A stretch of 64,000 nucleotides of DNA from Coenobita brevimanus (Eukaryota; Arthropoda; Malacostraca; Decapoda; Coenobitidae). The stretch is from contig CM064658.1 of the NCBI GenBank assembly GCA_032717465.1, forward strand, positions 9,003,740 to 9,067,739. The letters are read 5' to 3'. Shown in pieces: positions 22,686 to 33,742 of the stretch. Every line of letters begins with the position of its first letter. Position 1 is the stretch's first letter. A program made the position numbers and the translations under genes. The notes below the pieces were generated by a model, which worked only from the letters and a program-made list of their open reading frames with translations, did no database searches and was not told the origin of the DNA.

Positions 22686-22818
22686 CTGTAGTGCACCCTG
22701 ATATCCCAGCATTGAGATGTGTGTGGCTGGTGTGGGTAGAACAGATCCCAGCACCAGCACATCACCTGGAGGCCACGTCAGCACTATACCGTACACAGTG
22801 CCTTCCTTCTGAGTGTAC
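22686..22818 (-). CDS. FUCA: Alpha-L-fucosidase, exon (C-terminal region)
   Basis: The minus-strand exon is bounded by CTGCAG (acceptor) and CAG|GTATTT (donor). It encodes YTQKEGTVYGIVLTWP and then LGSVLPTPATHISMLGYQG, the C-terminal beta-sandwich of GH29 fucosidases. It joins the 25144-25306 exon through a split Trp codon, giving PGVW-YTQKEG, which matches the family pattern. At least one further 3' exon is expected; I did not find it at lower coordinates, where retroelements fill the sequence. Confidence 0.88.
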
Positions 22819-22865
22819 CTGCAGTGGAAGAGACAAGAGTAGATAGACACTGCAATTCACCTGTT

Positions 22866-22866
<1 letters not shown>

Positions 22867-22902
<36 letters not shown>
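22867..22902. repeat. (CT)n microsatellite
   Basis: CT run upstream (on the gene's strand) of the last visible fucosidase exon; it could add to the polypyrimidine content on the plus strand but reads GA on the coding strand. Confidence 0.95.
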
Positions 22903-22904
<2 letters not shown>

Positions 22905-23589
22905 CATGACAAATATTCCTAAACCCTTTCAGTTTAGTTATGCTAATGGTCACTTTTAGCTGGACTGGAAAGTGGATTTGAGAAGTGACCAAGGAAACTC
23001 ATTCCTATCTCACGACTTCGGCTCACTGAATATCATGAAACAATTATTACAGTTGTGGTAGTGGCCCAGTTCCGTCGGGTGAAAACACCCACTATAGCTG
23101 TGTACTGTCCCTGGCATTGATTTCGTGGCGTCTCCTACACCTTGATATTGTCTTGTGTGTTTACAGATTTTTTTATATTGACGTTGTTTGTCTGCATGAT
23201 AGAGCTACGAAGGGATACTGAGGTGTAATATGTAAAATAAATCATGAATAAGGTGCTTCGAATCTCTAAGGCAGTCAGAATACTGCCCTTTAGTAGCAGA
23301 ATGAGTTTACAAAGCAATATCCAGAGGAGATTTCCAGCGTGTACCTACAAGTGAAGATAGTTGAGAGTAGATGGACACGGCAGACTTTCACTTATGTATA
23401 CTATAGGGCCAGAGCGTCACTGCAAGTCCCTGCCCCTGCTCACACAGATTTAGGAGTAAACACTCACACAATAGGCCTTAGTTTTATCACTGTGTTTTAT
23501 ATTGTGTGGACATGAAATGGGGATAAATCAAGGGCCTATGGATATTGGAGACTCACACGTTATGAGTTGGTAATCACTGTTTCTTTTCT
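22903..23589. other. Intron sequence, nothing recognised
   Basis: This lies in the fucosidase intron between 22818 and 25144. I see no repeat family or exon here. Confidence 0.5.
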
Positions 23590-24870
23590 TATATATAGGA
23601 ATGAATACAGAGCTGTACTTTGATTCTGTTGATCTGGAGAAGGCCTTTGACAGAGTTCCTAGGGAGGTGATGAAGTGGGCAATGAGAAAGCCTGAGATCT
23701 AGGAGTGGCTGGTATGAGTGGTTATGGCTATGTAGGTTGGTGCTCGCACCCCGTTGAGAGTGAATGGAGATTTGAATAGTGGGTTTTCCGTGAATGTTGG
23801 CGTGCATCAGGGGTTAGTCCTGAGACCCTTATTGTATGCCATGGTGCTTGAAGCTCTCTCTCGTGACTTCAGAAATGGACTTCCATGGGAGGACGCCTAT
23901 GCTCATGACTTCGTGTTGATTGCAGAAAATGAAAGGGAGGTGGAAATGGAGAGTCGGAATGGGGCACAAGGGTTTGAAAGTAAATGTGGATAAAACAAAA
24001 GTGATCATATCTAAGGCTGGTGGCGGTACTGTCAGAGCACAGAGAGAGAGTGGTTAAGTACGGTTTGCCATAAGGGTGTGGAAAGTAACCTCAACTTGTG
24101 CAGTGTTTGTGATAAGCGGGTGCATAAGGTAGTGATATTAAAGGCAGACTGTGAGAGAATGCTGATTTCTTGTGTGCAGTGTGTCGGGGAGAGCATGTAC
24201 AGTTTGTAAGGCGTGAGAGGACTGATGTTACTGGTGAGTCTTTTGAGCATGTGGAGGAATTTTGTTATTTGAGAGACATGTTACATGTAGGAGGCGGGGC
24301 TGGAGCTAGCTCTGTGGCTTGTAAGAAGTATTTGGAGAAAGATTAGCGAGCTGTTGCCTCTCCTGACACTGAGAGAGCTCTGCCTCCGTCTTAAAGTATC
24401 TTTGTTTCGACATGTGTTAGGAGTGTAATGCTGTATGGTAGAGAGACCTGGGCAGTAAAGGAAGAGGATATTCTTAAGCTCAAACATATACTCGTATAAA
24501 TGACAGTGATTAGATGGATGTGTAGTGCGTCCATGAATGCAAGGCATAGGGGGCTAGGACTGCTAATGAAGAATTGAGAGGAAGGATGGGGCCGGAGTGT
24601 ATTGGTGTCGTGGTGAGGAGGGGTAGACTGAGATGGCTAGGGCATGTTGTGAGGATGGAGGATGACAAATGGGTGTGAAAGGTGAGAAGTGTGAGCGTCA
24701 GGGGTGGGGCTGTGAGGGGCAGGCCGAAAAAGTCCTGGGGCAGGGTCATAGAGTTTGACCTCAGGGATAAGGGACTGAATAGGGAGGCTGCCAGAGATCG
24801 AGCAGCATGGACATGTGACCAAAGCCGACGCATGCAAGGATGTTGGGGCCTTTATAAATTATGAGATACG
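23590..24870 (+). mobile_element. Decayed RTE-like LINE with Cys-rich insert
   Basis: RT remnants include DLEKAFDRVPREV at 23630 (motif A), VGVHQGLVLRPLL at about 23800 (motif B) and a damaged YAxDFVLIAE box at about 23900 where YADD is expected. C-terminal remnants follow (VLRSVMLYG at about 24420; RGRPKKSWG at about 24720). Stops and frameshifts are numerous. The same family is present inverted at 47450-48725. Confidence 0.8.
23754..23993 (+). pseudogene. RT fragment of the decayed RTE-like LINE
   Basis: The 79-codon open piece covers motif B to motif C of the reverse transcriptase. The catalytic YADD is replaced by YAHDFV, so the active site is destroyed. It has no independent function. 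Confidence 0.75.
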
Positions 24871-25143
24871 ATTCTAGAAGAAATACAGATAGTGCATATA
24901 TTGCTGACAGAGTACACTCATAAGCAAAAGTTCACCGATAATCCTCTTCCAGCATTGTGTCCTTCCACATTTCTCATTCCTCCCTAAACGACAGAAAGCA
25001 TCCGTCTTTCTCATACTCTTTTGCTGCGTGTTTCTGATTATTGTTACATAAAATTCTGCCTGTAACACCTTACATTGAATCAGCTAGCCGGGAAGAGACA
25101 GTGAAATTTCGCTCATGGCAGTCCAAACATGTGGTGCACGTAC

Positions 25144-25306
25144 CATACACCTGGCGTGAGGGAATCATTCTGGTGCGTCCACGGCTTCGACTCATACACC
25201 GCCTGGCCGTTCACCCCCAGCCACCACCCAAGTTGTCTCAGCCGCTCCTCCATGATGGCGGGAATACGGCCGTCGTGTGTGGGACCAGCGTTGATCAGAA
25301 TATTAC
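25144..25306 (-). CDS. FUCA: Alpha-L-fucosidase, exon (end of catalytic domain)
   Basis: Bounded by TTGCAG (acceptor) and TATG|GTACGT (donor). It encodes [35 protein letters not shown] and SKPWTHQND, a signature block of GH29 fucosidases in which the GP(T)xDG turn closes the barrel. It starts by completing the Gly codon from the 25649-25789 exon (CGG-NIL) and ends inside a Trp codon completed by the next exon. The frame is clean. Confidence 0.93.
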
Positions 25307-25648
25307 CTGCAATAAATATCTGTATAAAAAGAAGAAGAAACACTCAGAGAATGCAACACCCACTCTCACCTGTACAAGACCCAGATTCAAGGCTTTCTGG
25401 ATGCCTGCCAGGGGAAGAACAGATGGTGTGGGATCCCTCATTCATATTACCCTTTCCCATATCGCCATTTAAGAATGCAGGAAATACAGGGACAAAATTT
25501 TTTCTCTTCGACCCCATGGATTAGTTATATGATTACCACCTGGCATAACAGGTGATTTCTGGGAAAAGTTGAAGTCCTTTGGCTTGTCACTCAGCATATG
25601 CTCACATAACTAAAATATTACATTTACATTGAGACTACGCATGTTTAC

Positions 25649-25789
25649 CTCCACAGCTAATGGTCGATGCCAGCTCTGAGATGACTACATTTATAGTGAG
25701 GTAGTCAGTGACCGGTGCGTTGCGTCGATACCCCCACGACCGTTTGTCCAGCGTCATGCAGTTCTCCCACTTGTGTGGCTGTAACACTC
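25649..25789 (-). CDS. FUCA: Alpha-L-fucosidase, exon (KWENCMT region)
   Basis: Bounded by GTTGCAG (acceptor) and GGAG|GTAAAC (donor). It encodes [31 protein letters not shown] and ELASTISCG. The KWENCMT...SWGY stretch is diagnostic of alpha-L-fucosidases, lysosomal or secreted enzymes that remove alpha-linked fucose from glycoconjugates. Phases fit both neighbours. The frame is clean. Confidence 0.94.
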
Positions 25790-26306
25790 CTGCAACACAC
25801 ACAGGAAATACATCACTAGAATGGTGGGTCATTGGTTGCAGTGTTTATCTCCTGACGATACTGTATGTTGTGGTGCTGTGAACCCTGGGTGGAGCAAAGC
25901 AGCTGCTGTGCCCACCTGGAAGCCATGTCTCCTCATATTTCCTTGTACCTGGTCATGGAGAAGGACCTTGGTCAGACCCGAATGAGGTACAGTCTGCCAC
26001 AAGATGGTGCCATTTCCCTACACGGTGTATGTTTGTACTGGATGGTACCACAGAAGCAGTTGCTTACCCGTGGCTGACCACACATACCGGGGTTAAACAA
26101 CAGCCTCCTGATCTCAAGTACCCATATTCAGGGTTCGAGTCTAACTATGGTAAATTTGCTTTTGTTGTCTTTAATTGTCAGACGTCAATCAGATTAAATT
26201 TTATAAGATTTGTAGCAGCGAAAGTGTTAAATTTCATTCTCGCTGCATGTCCATTCATTTGGTCGTTGTCACCCTTGTGGGTATTGTTGATGACATAAAC
26301 AGACTC

Positions 26307-26310
<4 letters not shown>

Positions 26311-26360
<50 letters not shown>
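26311..26360. repeat. (CA)n microsatellite
   Basis: About 25 CA units in the intron between the 25649-25789 and 28847-29049 exons. Confidence 0.97.
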
Positions 26361-26364
<4 letters not shown>

Positions 26365-27540
26365 CAGCCAATGCAATACTTCAGCTGTCACTGGCACTGT
26401 CATTACTACAGAAATTCCTTCCAGATAGTACCTGGGTAATGTGAGATGTAGACCAGTAGTTATACCATTAGGAATTCAGGTCATTCTTAGAGACCCTGTA
26501 CAACTACTGGATACTTTACTGGGAGGGAGCTGTGTTACGCTCTGGGAGTCTAGTAGTTCTGTCTCCCTTTCATTCCATAGAAAGGCAAGTGAGTTTCTGC
26601 TCAACTATCATGACGTTACGCTGCGTTAAGGAATTCTCGGCTGTGTACACATAAAACAATCTTCTCGGCGTTCCCTTCCTGAGCCTGCAGTTTGGTCAGA
26701 GGAAGAGATCAGCACTAATTCACTGCCTTCAGGCAGCTTTTGAATCGTGACGACTAAGCAACAAACACCCTTTCAGAGCAGCATATGCTGGGAGAAATTC
26801 CAGCTATCACTCTTCCTCTTAGGACAAGGTCTGGTCCTGCAGGAAACTTTATACGGATTGATACGGATACTCAAAAGAAGGATGGAACTGTCAACATAAC
26901 ATGCTAAGCTCAGTAAATCAATAGGAGTAACAAAGCTGGTGATAGAACCGTGAATATCATGGCTCATAGCTCAAAAGGAAGAACAGTGACCACCTTTAAC
27001 AGCTATGGAGCGACTGGAAAGGAAAAATAAGACGAAAACACAGGAAAGGAGATAGGAAATGTAGGGGGGCAGTTTGGAAATTAAAAACATATGCCCGACG
27101 ATAAGAAGAATAGCAAGTATTGAACTGAAATCCTAGAAAGAAAGTGAGAGGGAATTGTGCGGAATGTAAGATCACCAGTGTAGCGTCCCTGATGGAATCA
27201 GTATTGGCAGCCAGAAAGATTATAAGAAGAAATGTATTTCAAATCTTACAGTTGATGGTCGGCTGAAAGGCTTAAGAAGCACAACAAATTAAATCAACTG
27301 GGAGAGAGAAGACCGAGTCTGGTCACCCTTCTTCAGTACCGACTAAGTGAGGGTAAGCTTCCAGCCAGATGGAAAAAAGCCACTTAACAAGGGCAAAGGA
27401 GTCAGCCTAGGATGGGTGTCAGCATGGAAGCACAGTTTTTGAAAACATCAGAACCACCACCCACTGACCACTACTGTTTTCCTGCCGGGATTGAGAGTAC
27501 AGTGCTCCTTGCCGGTGTAGGGGGATCAGAGATGGTTAGC
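26361..27540. other. Intron sequence, nothing recognised
   Basis: Fucosidase intron without a recognisable element. Short open frames here lack splice support. Confidence 0.5.
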
Positions 27541-27547
27541 TATATTG

Positions 27548-27612
27548 CGACCCCACCTATTCTCGCCAGGAATACAATGGCCTTTACAGATGAGGAAGCG
27601 CCCATGTGACCT
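27548..27612 (-). pseudogene. Decayed copy of fucosidase exon end (copy 1)
   Basis: Weakly matches the end of the 28847-29049 exon (CTCGCCAGGAATACAATGGC for CTCACCTGGATTATAGCGAT on the plus strand, then CTTTACAG). The donor GT is changed to GC. This copy has the lowest confidence of the set. Confidence 0.45.
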
Positions 27613-27640
27613 ATTATTGGCTAACATATATCGCCCATCA

Positions 27641-27730
27641 TTCTCACCTGGATTATAGCGTTCTTTACAGGTGCATATAGATCCAAAATAATAAGCTACA
27701 GCACGAGGCATTCCACCTATCACTGAGCAC
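27641..27730 (-). pseudogene. Decayed copy of fucosidase exon end (copy 2)
   Basis: On the minus strand it reads AGTGATAGGTGG...CACCTGTAAAGAACGCTATA and ends AATCCAG|GTGAGA, so it keeps the DRW block, the CTCKERYNPG block and a perfect donor. As in the true exon, the DRW and CKxRYNPG blocks are one base out of phase with each other. An acceptor is not evident. Confidence 0.75.
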
Positions 27731-27790
27731 CATCTGTTATTCTCACTTGGATTATAGCACCCCCACCTATCAGTGACCGCCTATAATGTA
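27731..27790 (-). pseudogene. Decayed copy of fucosidase exon end (copy 3)
   Basis: The plus strand shows TTCTCACTTGGATTATAGCA followed by a CCACCTATCAGTGACCGCC block matching the DRW part. The middle of the exon copy is deleted. Confidence 0.6.
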
Positions 27791-27799
27791 CCCTCACCA

Positions 27800-27885
27800 G
27801 TTTCTCACCTGAATTATGACATTTTGTACAGGTGAAGAAAGAGCAATGGCGACATATAATGTCAAGTTCTCATCTATCATTGATC
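27800..27885 (-). pseudogene. Decayed copy of fucosidase exon end (copy 4)
   Basis: The plus strand shows TTCTCACCTGAATTATGACA, TTTTGTACAGGTG and, at the end, CATCTATCATTGATCACC. The donor GTGAGA is retained. A SINE begins immediately after it at about 27887. Confidence 0.65.
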
Positions 27886-27886
27886 A

Positions 27887-28220
27887 CCGGTGGTTCAGTC
27901 GGTATAGAGGTGGCTTGTAGTCCTAACGGACCCGGGTTCAAATCCCACTGGGGCAGGGAACAGTTTAAGGATTTGAATTTCATAATAATCAGGCTTTACT
28001 GATCTACCAGAAGACCCGCCGACATGTCGTAAAAATACCCCCGCTAATACCAATACACCAGTCCTGTATGAGACAGCGCTAGCATGTATTCAGTATGGAT
28101 GGTGGGTGTTAGCGCCGAAGTGGTGACATGTAGAGGTGTGCGGTACGTAGGAGGGCTACTGGGCCTTGAAAGCATGCTGTGAAGCCTATGCCCAGAGTCG
28201 GACAAAAAAAAAAAAAAAAT
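27887..28220 (+). mobile_element. tRNA-derived SINE with poly(A) tail
   Basis: The 5' part is tRNA-like: box A TGGTTCAGTCGG at 27891 and a perfect box B GGTTCAAATCC at 27935-27945. A GTA triplet sits where the anticodon would be, so a tRNA-Tyr-like ancestor is possible. A tRNA-unrelated body follows, and an A16 tail ends the element at about 28219. The element is inserted among the exon copies. Confidence 0.85.
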
Positions 28221-28270
28221 CTATAACTGACCTACACCTACAATTGGTACCATTTATAATTATCCATCAG

Positions 28271-28375
28271 ATATCATTCTCACCTGGATTACAGCAGTCC
28301 TTACAGGTGTGGAAGGATCCATAACGATAGTGTCACCCCCATCATGCACCAACATCTGTCATTTGCACTCAGATT
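28271..28375 (-). pseudogene. Decayed copy of fucosidase exon end (copy 5)
   Basis: On the minus strand it contains AATGACAGATG (NDR), a diverged middle, CACCTGTAAGGACTGCTGTA and AATCCAG|GTGAGA. It shows the same one-base offset between the two conserved blocks as copy 2 and the true exon. Confidence 0.72.
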
Positions 28376-28846
28376 ACACTGAACTCCGATAATCCGGCAT
28401 CCGATGGTTTGGAAAATCCGATGGTTTGGAATTTTCAGCCCAGGGTCATTTTTAGCTTTTTTAGGTAAAAAATTGAGGGCAATCGGGAAAGAATGAAAAA
28501 TACAGAAAAATAGCTGAAAGTGGTGCACCGAACTATCCAATTCCGCACCCATGCCGACATTCAGGAGGTCCCGGGTGTAATTTTTTTTGGGTGTGTTTTG
28601 ATCATTTTCAGGTACCTGTCTTATAGTCTGGAAAATCTGATAATCCGGAAGGTCCATGGGCTACTGTATTCCGGATTAAAGAACTTTTACTGTATATTGG
28701 TCTATACACATGTAGAAGGGATTATGGTTATCCGTTATTGATCACACCTACTACTGACCATCATCAATCATTGCCATCAGCATAAGTGTTTATACAGATG
28801 CAGAAATTCCATAAGATTACCCATTGTTCACCCTAGTTAGTCTCAC
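28376..28846. other. Intron with a further faint exon copy
   Basis: A stretch near 28740-28815 (ACTGACCATCATC, then TTTATACAGATGCAGAAATTCC) looks like another worn copy of the exon. A palindromic ATCCGGCATCCGATGG/AATCCGGA region lies at 28385-28670. Confidence 0.4.
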
Positions 28847-29049
28847 CTGGATTATAGCGATCCTTACAGGTGTAGAAGGACCCATGATGACAGCTTGTGC
28901 CAAGGCCCCCACCTGTCATTGACCACCACCGTGTCCTTGACAGGGGACTCGTTGAACAGCCACGCCAGGAACACGGTGGAGTTCCAGTACCAATCTGCTG
29001 CGTCACCAGCCCCGTCAGACCACACCACCTCGGGATGGTAGTTGTTTAC
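28847..29049 (-). CDS. FUCA: Alpha-L-fucosidase, exon with catalytic Asp (frameshifted)
   Basis: Bounded by GCCACAG (acceptor) and CCAG|GTGAGA (donor). It encodes [20 protein letters not shown], then [28 protein letters not shown] and finally [11 protein letters not shown]. The Asp of VVWSDG corresponds to the GH29 nucleophile. The exon is 203 bp; correct phasing with its neighbours requires 202. One extra G in the GGGGG run after the DRW codons (about 28905-28910) puts the last third in another frame. This may be a sequencing or assembly error, a null allele or a true pseudogene. Upstream exons (signal peptide, N-terminal barrel) were not found in the window. Confidence 0.9.
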
Positions 29050-29214
29050 CTGTGGCACAAATTTATTATATACTGTCAGGGTAAATGTACAGTTGGCAGT
29101 CATTGCTGCATACTGATTTATTCATTGTGTTATCATTATACACCTATTTCTTGCTCAACGCGGCCATGCTTGCTCACGTGTGTGTGAGTGATAACCCGTA
29201 CAGTTTTAAACTGA

Positions 29215-29900
29215 CTTTAGCCAAATTTAGCATAATGAGAGAGAAATAGTCAAGGGGTTGACCTACTGTTTTTTGAAACATATCAAAGGTCAAGGTCGCA
29301 TGGCTAGGTCAAAATTTAACCTAGTAAGATCAACTTAAGGTTTTTGACCGTTTCAGACCAAACTGGGTGCAAGAGTTGAGGCTAATGAAAAAAAAAAAAA
29401 AGTGTTCGATTTTGAGAATGATCAAAGATCAAGGTCACACAACAAAGTCAGATTTCAACCAGAGTGTCTGTGTGAACAAAATAACAAAAAAACAGGTTTA
29501 ATTTGATGTGGCTCAAACTTGATGGAAGGCTTAAGGATCAGCGACGGAGCTGACCAACTGCTTTAGAGAACAATAGGTTAAAGGACCAGGCCAAGTGACT
29601 AAGTCAAGTTAACAGCTTCAGTCGTCTTCACAAATTTCAAGGAAGGGTTTAAAGGTCGGCATGATGAAGACATGCGATTTTAAGAGCAGTCAGTCAAAGA
29701 TCAAGATAAAAGGGAAAGGTCAGAATTCCAGGCCACAGGAAGAGGTTCAGGTAGAATTTTTGACGTGATTTGGACCAAAAGTGGTGCAAGGGTTCAGTGT
29801 AAGACAGAAATGAAACAATTCAATTTTGAAGCATTTGATCGAAAGTGATGATCACAGGGCAAAGTTAAATTTTTAGCCCTTAGATTAGTTCGTGGGCGTG
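29215..29900 (+). repeat. GGTCA-rich repeat RG, copy 2 (long)
   Basis: Four modules of about 120-160 bp are visible, each with a CAAACTTGGTGG-like start, a GAGTTGAGG-like middle and one or more (T)CAAAGGTCAAGGTCA-like motifs (for example at about 29283 and 29425). It ends with TTTTTAGCCC. Confidence 0.8.
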
Positions 29901-29930
29901 GGTGTTGCACTGTCTGTTTCTCCTTGTTAA

Positions 29931-30467
29931 TTAAAAAATAATAATATTATTAGTTACCATCATCATTATTATTATTATTATTATTACTAGTCTCCACATA
30001 TTACATAGGTGGAGACTATTGTTTTCGCTGGTATTATTATTCCTGCCTCAGAGTCTCATAACGATTCCAGAAGAACAGGAGACCATGCGAGGAATCTGAA
30101 GGGCCCAGGTTGTGTGTCATGGCACGGGCCATTGTTGATAGAAAAAAAAAAAAAATCCAGATCCTTTACCCACAGTGAAAGGACATGTCAGAATGAGTCA
30201 TATCAGTAATGTGTTGTGAACGAGATGAATTGGTCGTGCCTACTGAAGATTTCAACACGACCTGCGCAAGGCATCTGAATGGCCCAGGTTATGTGTCCTG
30301 GTGTGGGCCATTGCTGAGAGAGAAAAAATCCAAATCTCCCTAATGGGGTCAAGGTCATTGTAAGAAAGAATAGCTAGGTGGAGTCTAGTGACTGTCTGCA
30401 GGACAGTTTCAGAGTTCTAGTTATAATAATAATAATAATAATAATTATTATTATTATTATTACTGCA
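29931..30467. repeat. (ATT)n tracts and a small internal duplication
   Basis: ATT/AAT runs lie at about 29940-29990 and 30425-30470. Between them a 50-bp block (GGGCCCAGGTTGTGTGTC..., then GGGCCATTGTTGA and an A-run) at 30100 recurs at 30275. No gene is supported. Confidence 0.65.
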
Positions 30468-30841
30468 ACAGGAGGGACGCCCATCATCGACTCACTCGAT
30501 GTTGTGCTGCCTACAGGTGACTACTGTACACTGACTGACAACCAACTGGGTTTCTGTAACCCAGGAAACCATTTACTACTCTGAGTTGTAACCATATAAC
30601 CAAATGACGACTGGTGGTCTGGTGGGTTAAAATGCTGCAGCTGGATGGCGCCTGTAATGGTTTCCGTCTGAGGAATGGATGGGGTTTATTGCTCACGTGA
30701 CGCCAAACAGGGTCGAGTGAGCTTGGTCACCCTGACCTTCAGTGTTGGGACCGAATACCCTAACCTGGAGCTCCTAAGCTCCTGATGGGGAAGAAAAGGA
30801 ATGGCTGCTGCTGCTGCTGCTGCTGCTGCCATTGCTTTTGC

Positions 30842-30882
<41 letters not shown>

Positions 30883-31478
30883 ATGATCATGATCCTTTCA
30901 GCTGAAAGACGTCATTTGTATTAACCTGTACTCTAATCTTGATTTGGCCAGAAAGGGTTAACAGTATTTGGCTTACAGCATACACACAGACACGCAGACC
31001 ACACAAACTGTCTGACTTACAGGGGAGTGACGTAGGAAGAAAAAGGAAAAGAAATTCTGATTGAACCCTTCCAGCCAATGGACAATTTTCAGTTTATCCC
31101 GCTGCTGCTGACCAGTGTTATTCACATTTATAGGGCATTTATGTGAAGGAGTTAACGAAGGCTATATCCATCCAGGTGAAGCGGTTAATAAAGACCGTAT
31201 GTAAACCTCGGCCACTTTCGCCTGGAGGCTGTATGACTAGAGTGAAAAGGACGCCTTCGAGGTTGTGTAATCATCATCATCTTGACCTCTTTTGCCACCT
31301 ATGGCTTTGGTGAGGTATGAACACATACAAAGGAAATACACTAGTAGAAGAGCCATCAAGACCATGCCCCGTGAAATGGCCACACTATCATTCACACATC
31401 ATTCAAGCCCTCGCAATCCTGGCGCCATCTCACAAGCATAACAATCTGCTCAAACTGTTTGTGTATTTTTGAGGTTAG

Positions 31479-31536
<58 letters not shown>

Positions 31537-31845
31537 ACACACACACTTGCCAGACAGAGTATTCCTTTGACAATTGAGTTACAGGAGAGATGTGTCAAAC
31601 CCTTACCATGTACTGTCTGCTCCAGGAGTCGTGTTACCCCCTGCCACCCCGCTCTTACTGATGTGGCAACGACGTACTGCTCGCATGGGTAGGACGCAGA
31701 CAGCAGATTTTTCTTTTTATATATTGTCTAATACAGTAAATCGACATATCAAGACGCGGTTGAATGTTCCACGGAGGATATAATACAGAATGGAATCACT
31801 GTGAGGGTATGTGGTGCCACTTACAATGAATAATGCTGTCTCTGA
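30468..31845 (+). repeat. Duplicated block, copy A
   Basis: This block matches 33748-36890 over its whole length: an RA-type start, a (TGC)n(TGA)n tract at 30796-30890, a GTTAACGAAGGCTA region, a (CA)n tract at 31482-31545, and an end module GTTACCCCCTGCCACCCCGC...GGTATGTGGTG. Similarity is roughly 85-90% by eye. It stops at the RTE insertion. Confidence 0.8.
31482..31545. repeat. (CA)n microsatellite in block A
   Basis: About 30 CA units with one TCA interruption. The equivalent position of block B has grown to over 1.2 kb with two SINEs. Confidence 0.95.
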
Positions 31846-33742
31846 TGATTCTTAGATCACGATGGAGGAAGTGCAGGAGGCAGTAAAGGAGATGAAAACA
31901 GGGAAAGCTGCAGGTATGGATGGGTGTGACGTGAAATGCCTGAAAGGTGGTGGAGCGACTATTATTGAGTGGTTAGAAAGGCTGCTGAATGTGTGTTTTG
32001 TGAGTGGTATGGTGCCGATTGACTGGACAAGTGCTTCTGTGGTTCCACTGTATAAAGGTAAGGGTAATAAGAATGAATGTACTAGCTTTAGGGGTATAAG
32101 TCTGTTAAGTGTTGTAAGGTATATGGCAGAGTGTTTATTAAGAGAGAAAGGGTACAGAGGGAGTGATTGGTGATGAGCAGTGTGGCTTTAGGAGAGAAAG
32201 GGAATGCGTGGATCAGGTGTTTGCTGTGAGACAGGTGTGTGAAAAGTATTTAGCGAAAGGTAAGGATGTGTTTTGGGTGATCATGGATTTAGAGAAAGTG
32301 TATGGTAGAATTGATAGGGAGGCTTTATGGACTGTTCTGAGACTGTATGGACCTGATGGTAGGCTGTTAAAAGGAGTGGAAAGGTTTTATGTAACTAGCA
32401 AAGCATGTGTAAGAGTAGGAAATACTGTGAGTGATTGGTTTCCTGTGAGAGTGGGGCTGTGGCGGGGATGTGTGATGTCACCCTGGTTGTTTAATATGAA
32501 TGGTGTTGTAAGGGAGGTAAATGCAAGACTGTTAGGTGGAGGTTTGAGTCTGGTGAATGCTGATGGTAGACAGTGGAATCTGAATCAGCTGCTGTTGCAT
32601 ATGATTCTGCACTGGTGGCGGATTCGGAGAAGAGATTGAGACAGTTGGTAAAGGAGTTTCAAAGAGTGTGTGCAAGGAGGAAATTGGGAGCAAATGAGAA
32701 TAAGAGTATAGTGATGAAGTGTACAAGGTTGGCAGTTGGTAGGTGGATGAATTTAGTTTTGAATGGTGAGTTGCTTGAGGAGGTAGAGTGTTTTAAGTAT
32801 TTAGGGTCACACGTTGCTGTGGATGGAAGAATAGATGTAGAAGTGAAGTTAAAAATAAATGAAGTAGGAAAGGTGCTGGGAGGAATGAAAAAAGTGTTTA
32901 GATGTCGTTCGCTTAGAATGGATGTAAAGAGAAGGCTGTATGAGGGTGTAATGCTACCGACTGCGTTATATGGGGCTGAAACATGGAATATGGGTGTAGC
33001 AGAGAGGAAAAGTTTGAATGTACTGGAGATGAGATCTCTGAGGAGTATGTGTGGAGTGGAAAGTGTGAATGTAATGCAGATGAGAAGTGTGAGGAGTATG
33101 TGTGGAGTGGCGCGTATGGATCGAGTGAGAAATGATGAAGTGCTAAGGAGAGCTGGAGTTATGCGGGAGATGGCTGATCGAGTTGAGCAGAGAGTGTTGC
33201 GATGGTTTGGGCATATGGGAAAAACGGATGAAGTGCGACTGGTGAAAAAGATAACTGAATCGGATGTGACAGGTGTAAGGCTGAGAGGAAGAACCCGAAT
33301 AGGATGGATGGACAGTGTGAAGAGAGTGTTAGATGCAAGAGGGATGTCTGATGAGCAAGGAAGAGTGGCTGTGCGTGATAGGAATGATTGGAAAGAAATT
33401 GTGAATGAATTAATGGTGACGCGGCCCTGAGGGGATGTCCTCCCGCATTTGGTCTGATCAGCTTTGGATCAAGTCAGGTGCGGGTAAGGGGATGGGTCCA
33501 TTATGATGTGGCAGGGGTAAACCAGCTCTGCTGTCGGGTCCTGCTGCGGATGTCGCTGATTGCACCGTGCAGTTGACCCTCGTGCGGTGTGGTGCGGTGA
33601 GGATCTGTCCCTTCTCCCACTGGGTCTAAGATACGAACAAATGCGTGTGCGTGGATGAGTAAATTGGGAGTGTGTTGTTCTGTGTCGGCCACCGCCTTCT
33701 TCTTTGGGGGAAGCAGCCTTGGTATATAGATAGATAGATTAT
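31846..33742 (+). mobile_element. 5'-truncated RTE-type LINE (RTE-c)
   Basis: The element starts inside the RT domain, joined to block A at a GATGATTCTT sequence, and runs through RT, the C-terminal domain, the untranslated region (TCTGATCAGC, GATGTGGCAGGGGTAAACC) and an (ATAG)n tail. It is closely related to the element at 50037-53460. Confidence 0.9.
31862..33430 (+). pseudogene. RTE-c reverse transcriptase
   Basis: Three frame segments (31862-32173, 32163-32639, 32573-33430) overlap in two different phases, so at least two indels separate them. Motifs are KTGKAAGMDGC, SFRGISLLSV, DEQCGFRRERECVD, FWVIMDLEKVYGRID (motif A with the usual Ala-Tyr-Asp changed to Val-Tyr-Gly), and a GLWRGCVMSPWLFN motif B. 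The YADD region at about 32600 is lost by deletion or frameshift. The C-terminal part (VECFKYLGSHV, LYGAETWN, RWFGHMGKTD) contains an internal repeat of the SLRSMCGVE block. Inactive. Confidence 0.88.

Noticed and set aside
27887..27960. Functional tRNA gene
   Set aside because: Box A and B are good but the acceptor stem does not close and the sequence continues into a SINE body with poly(A).
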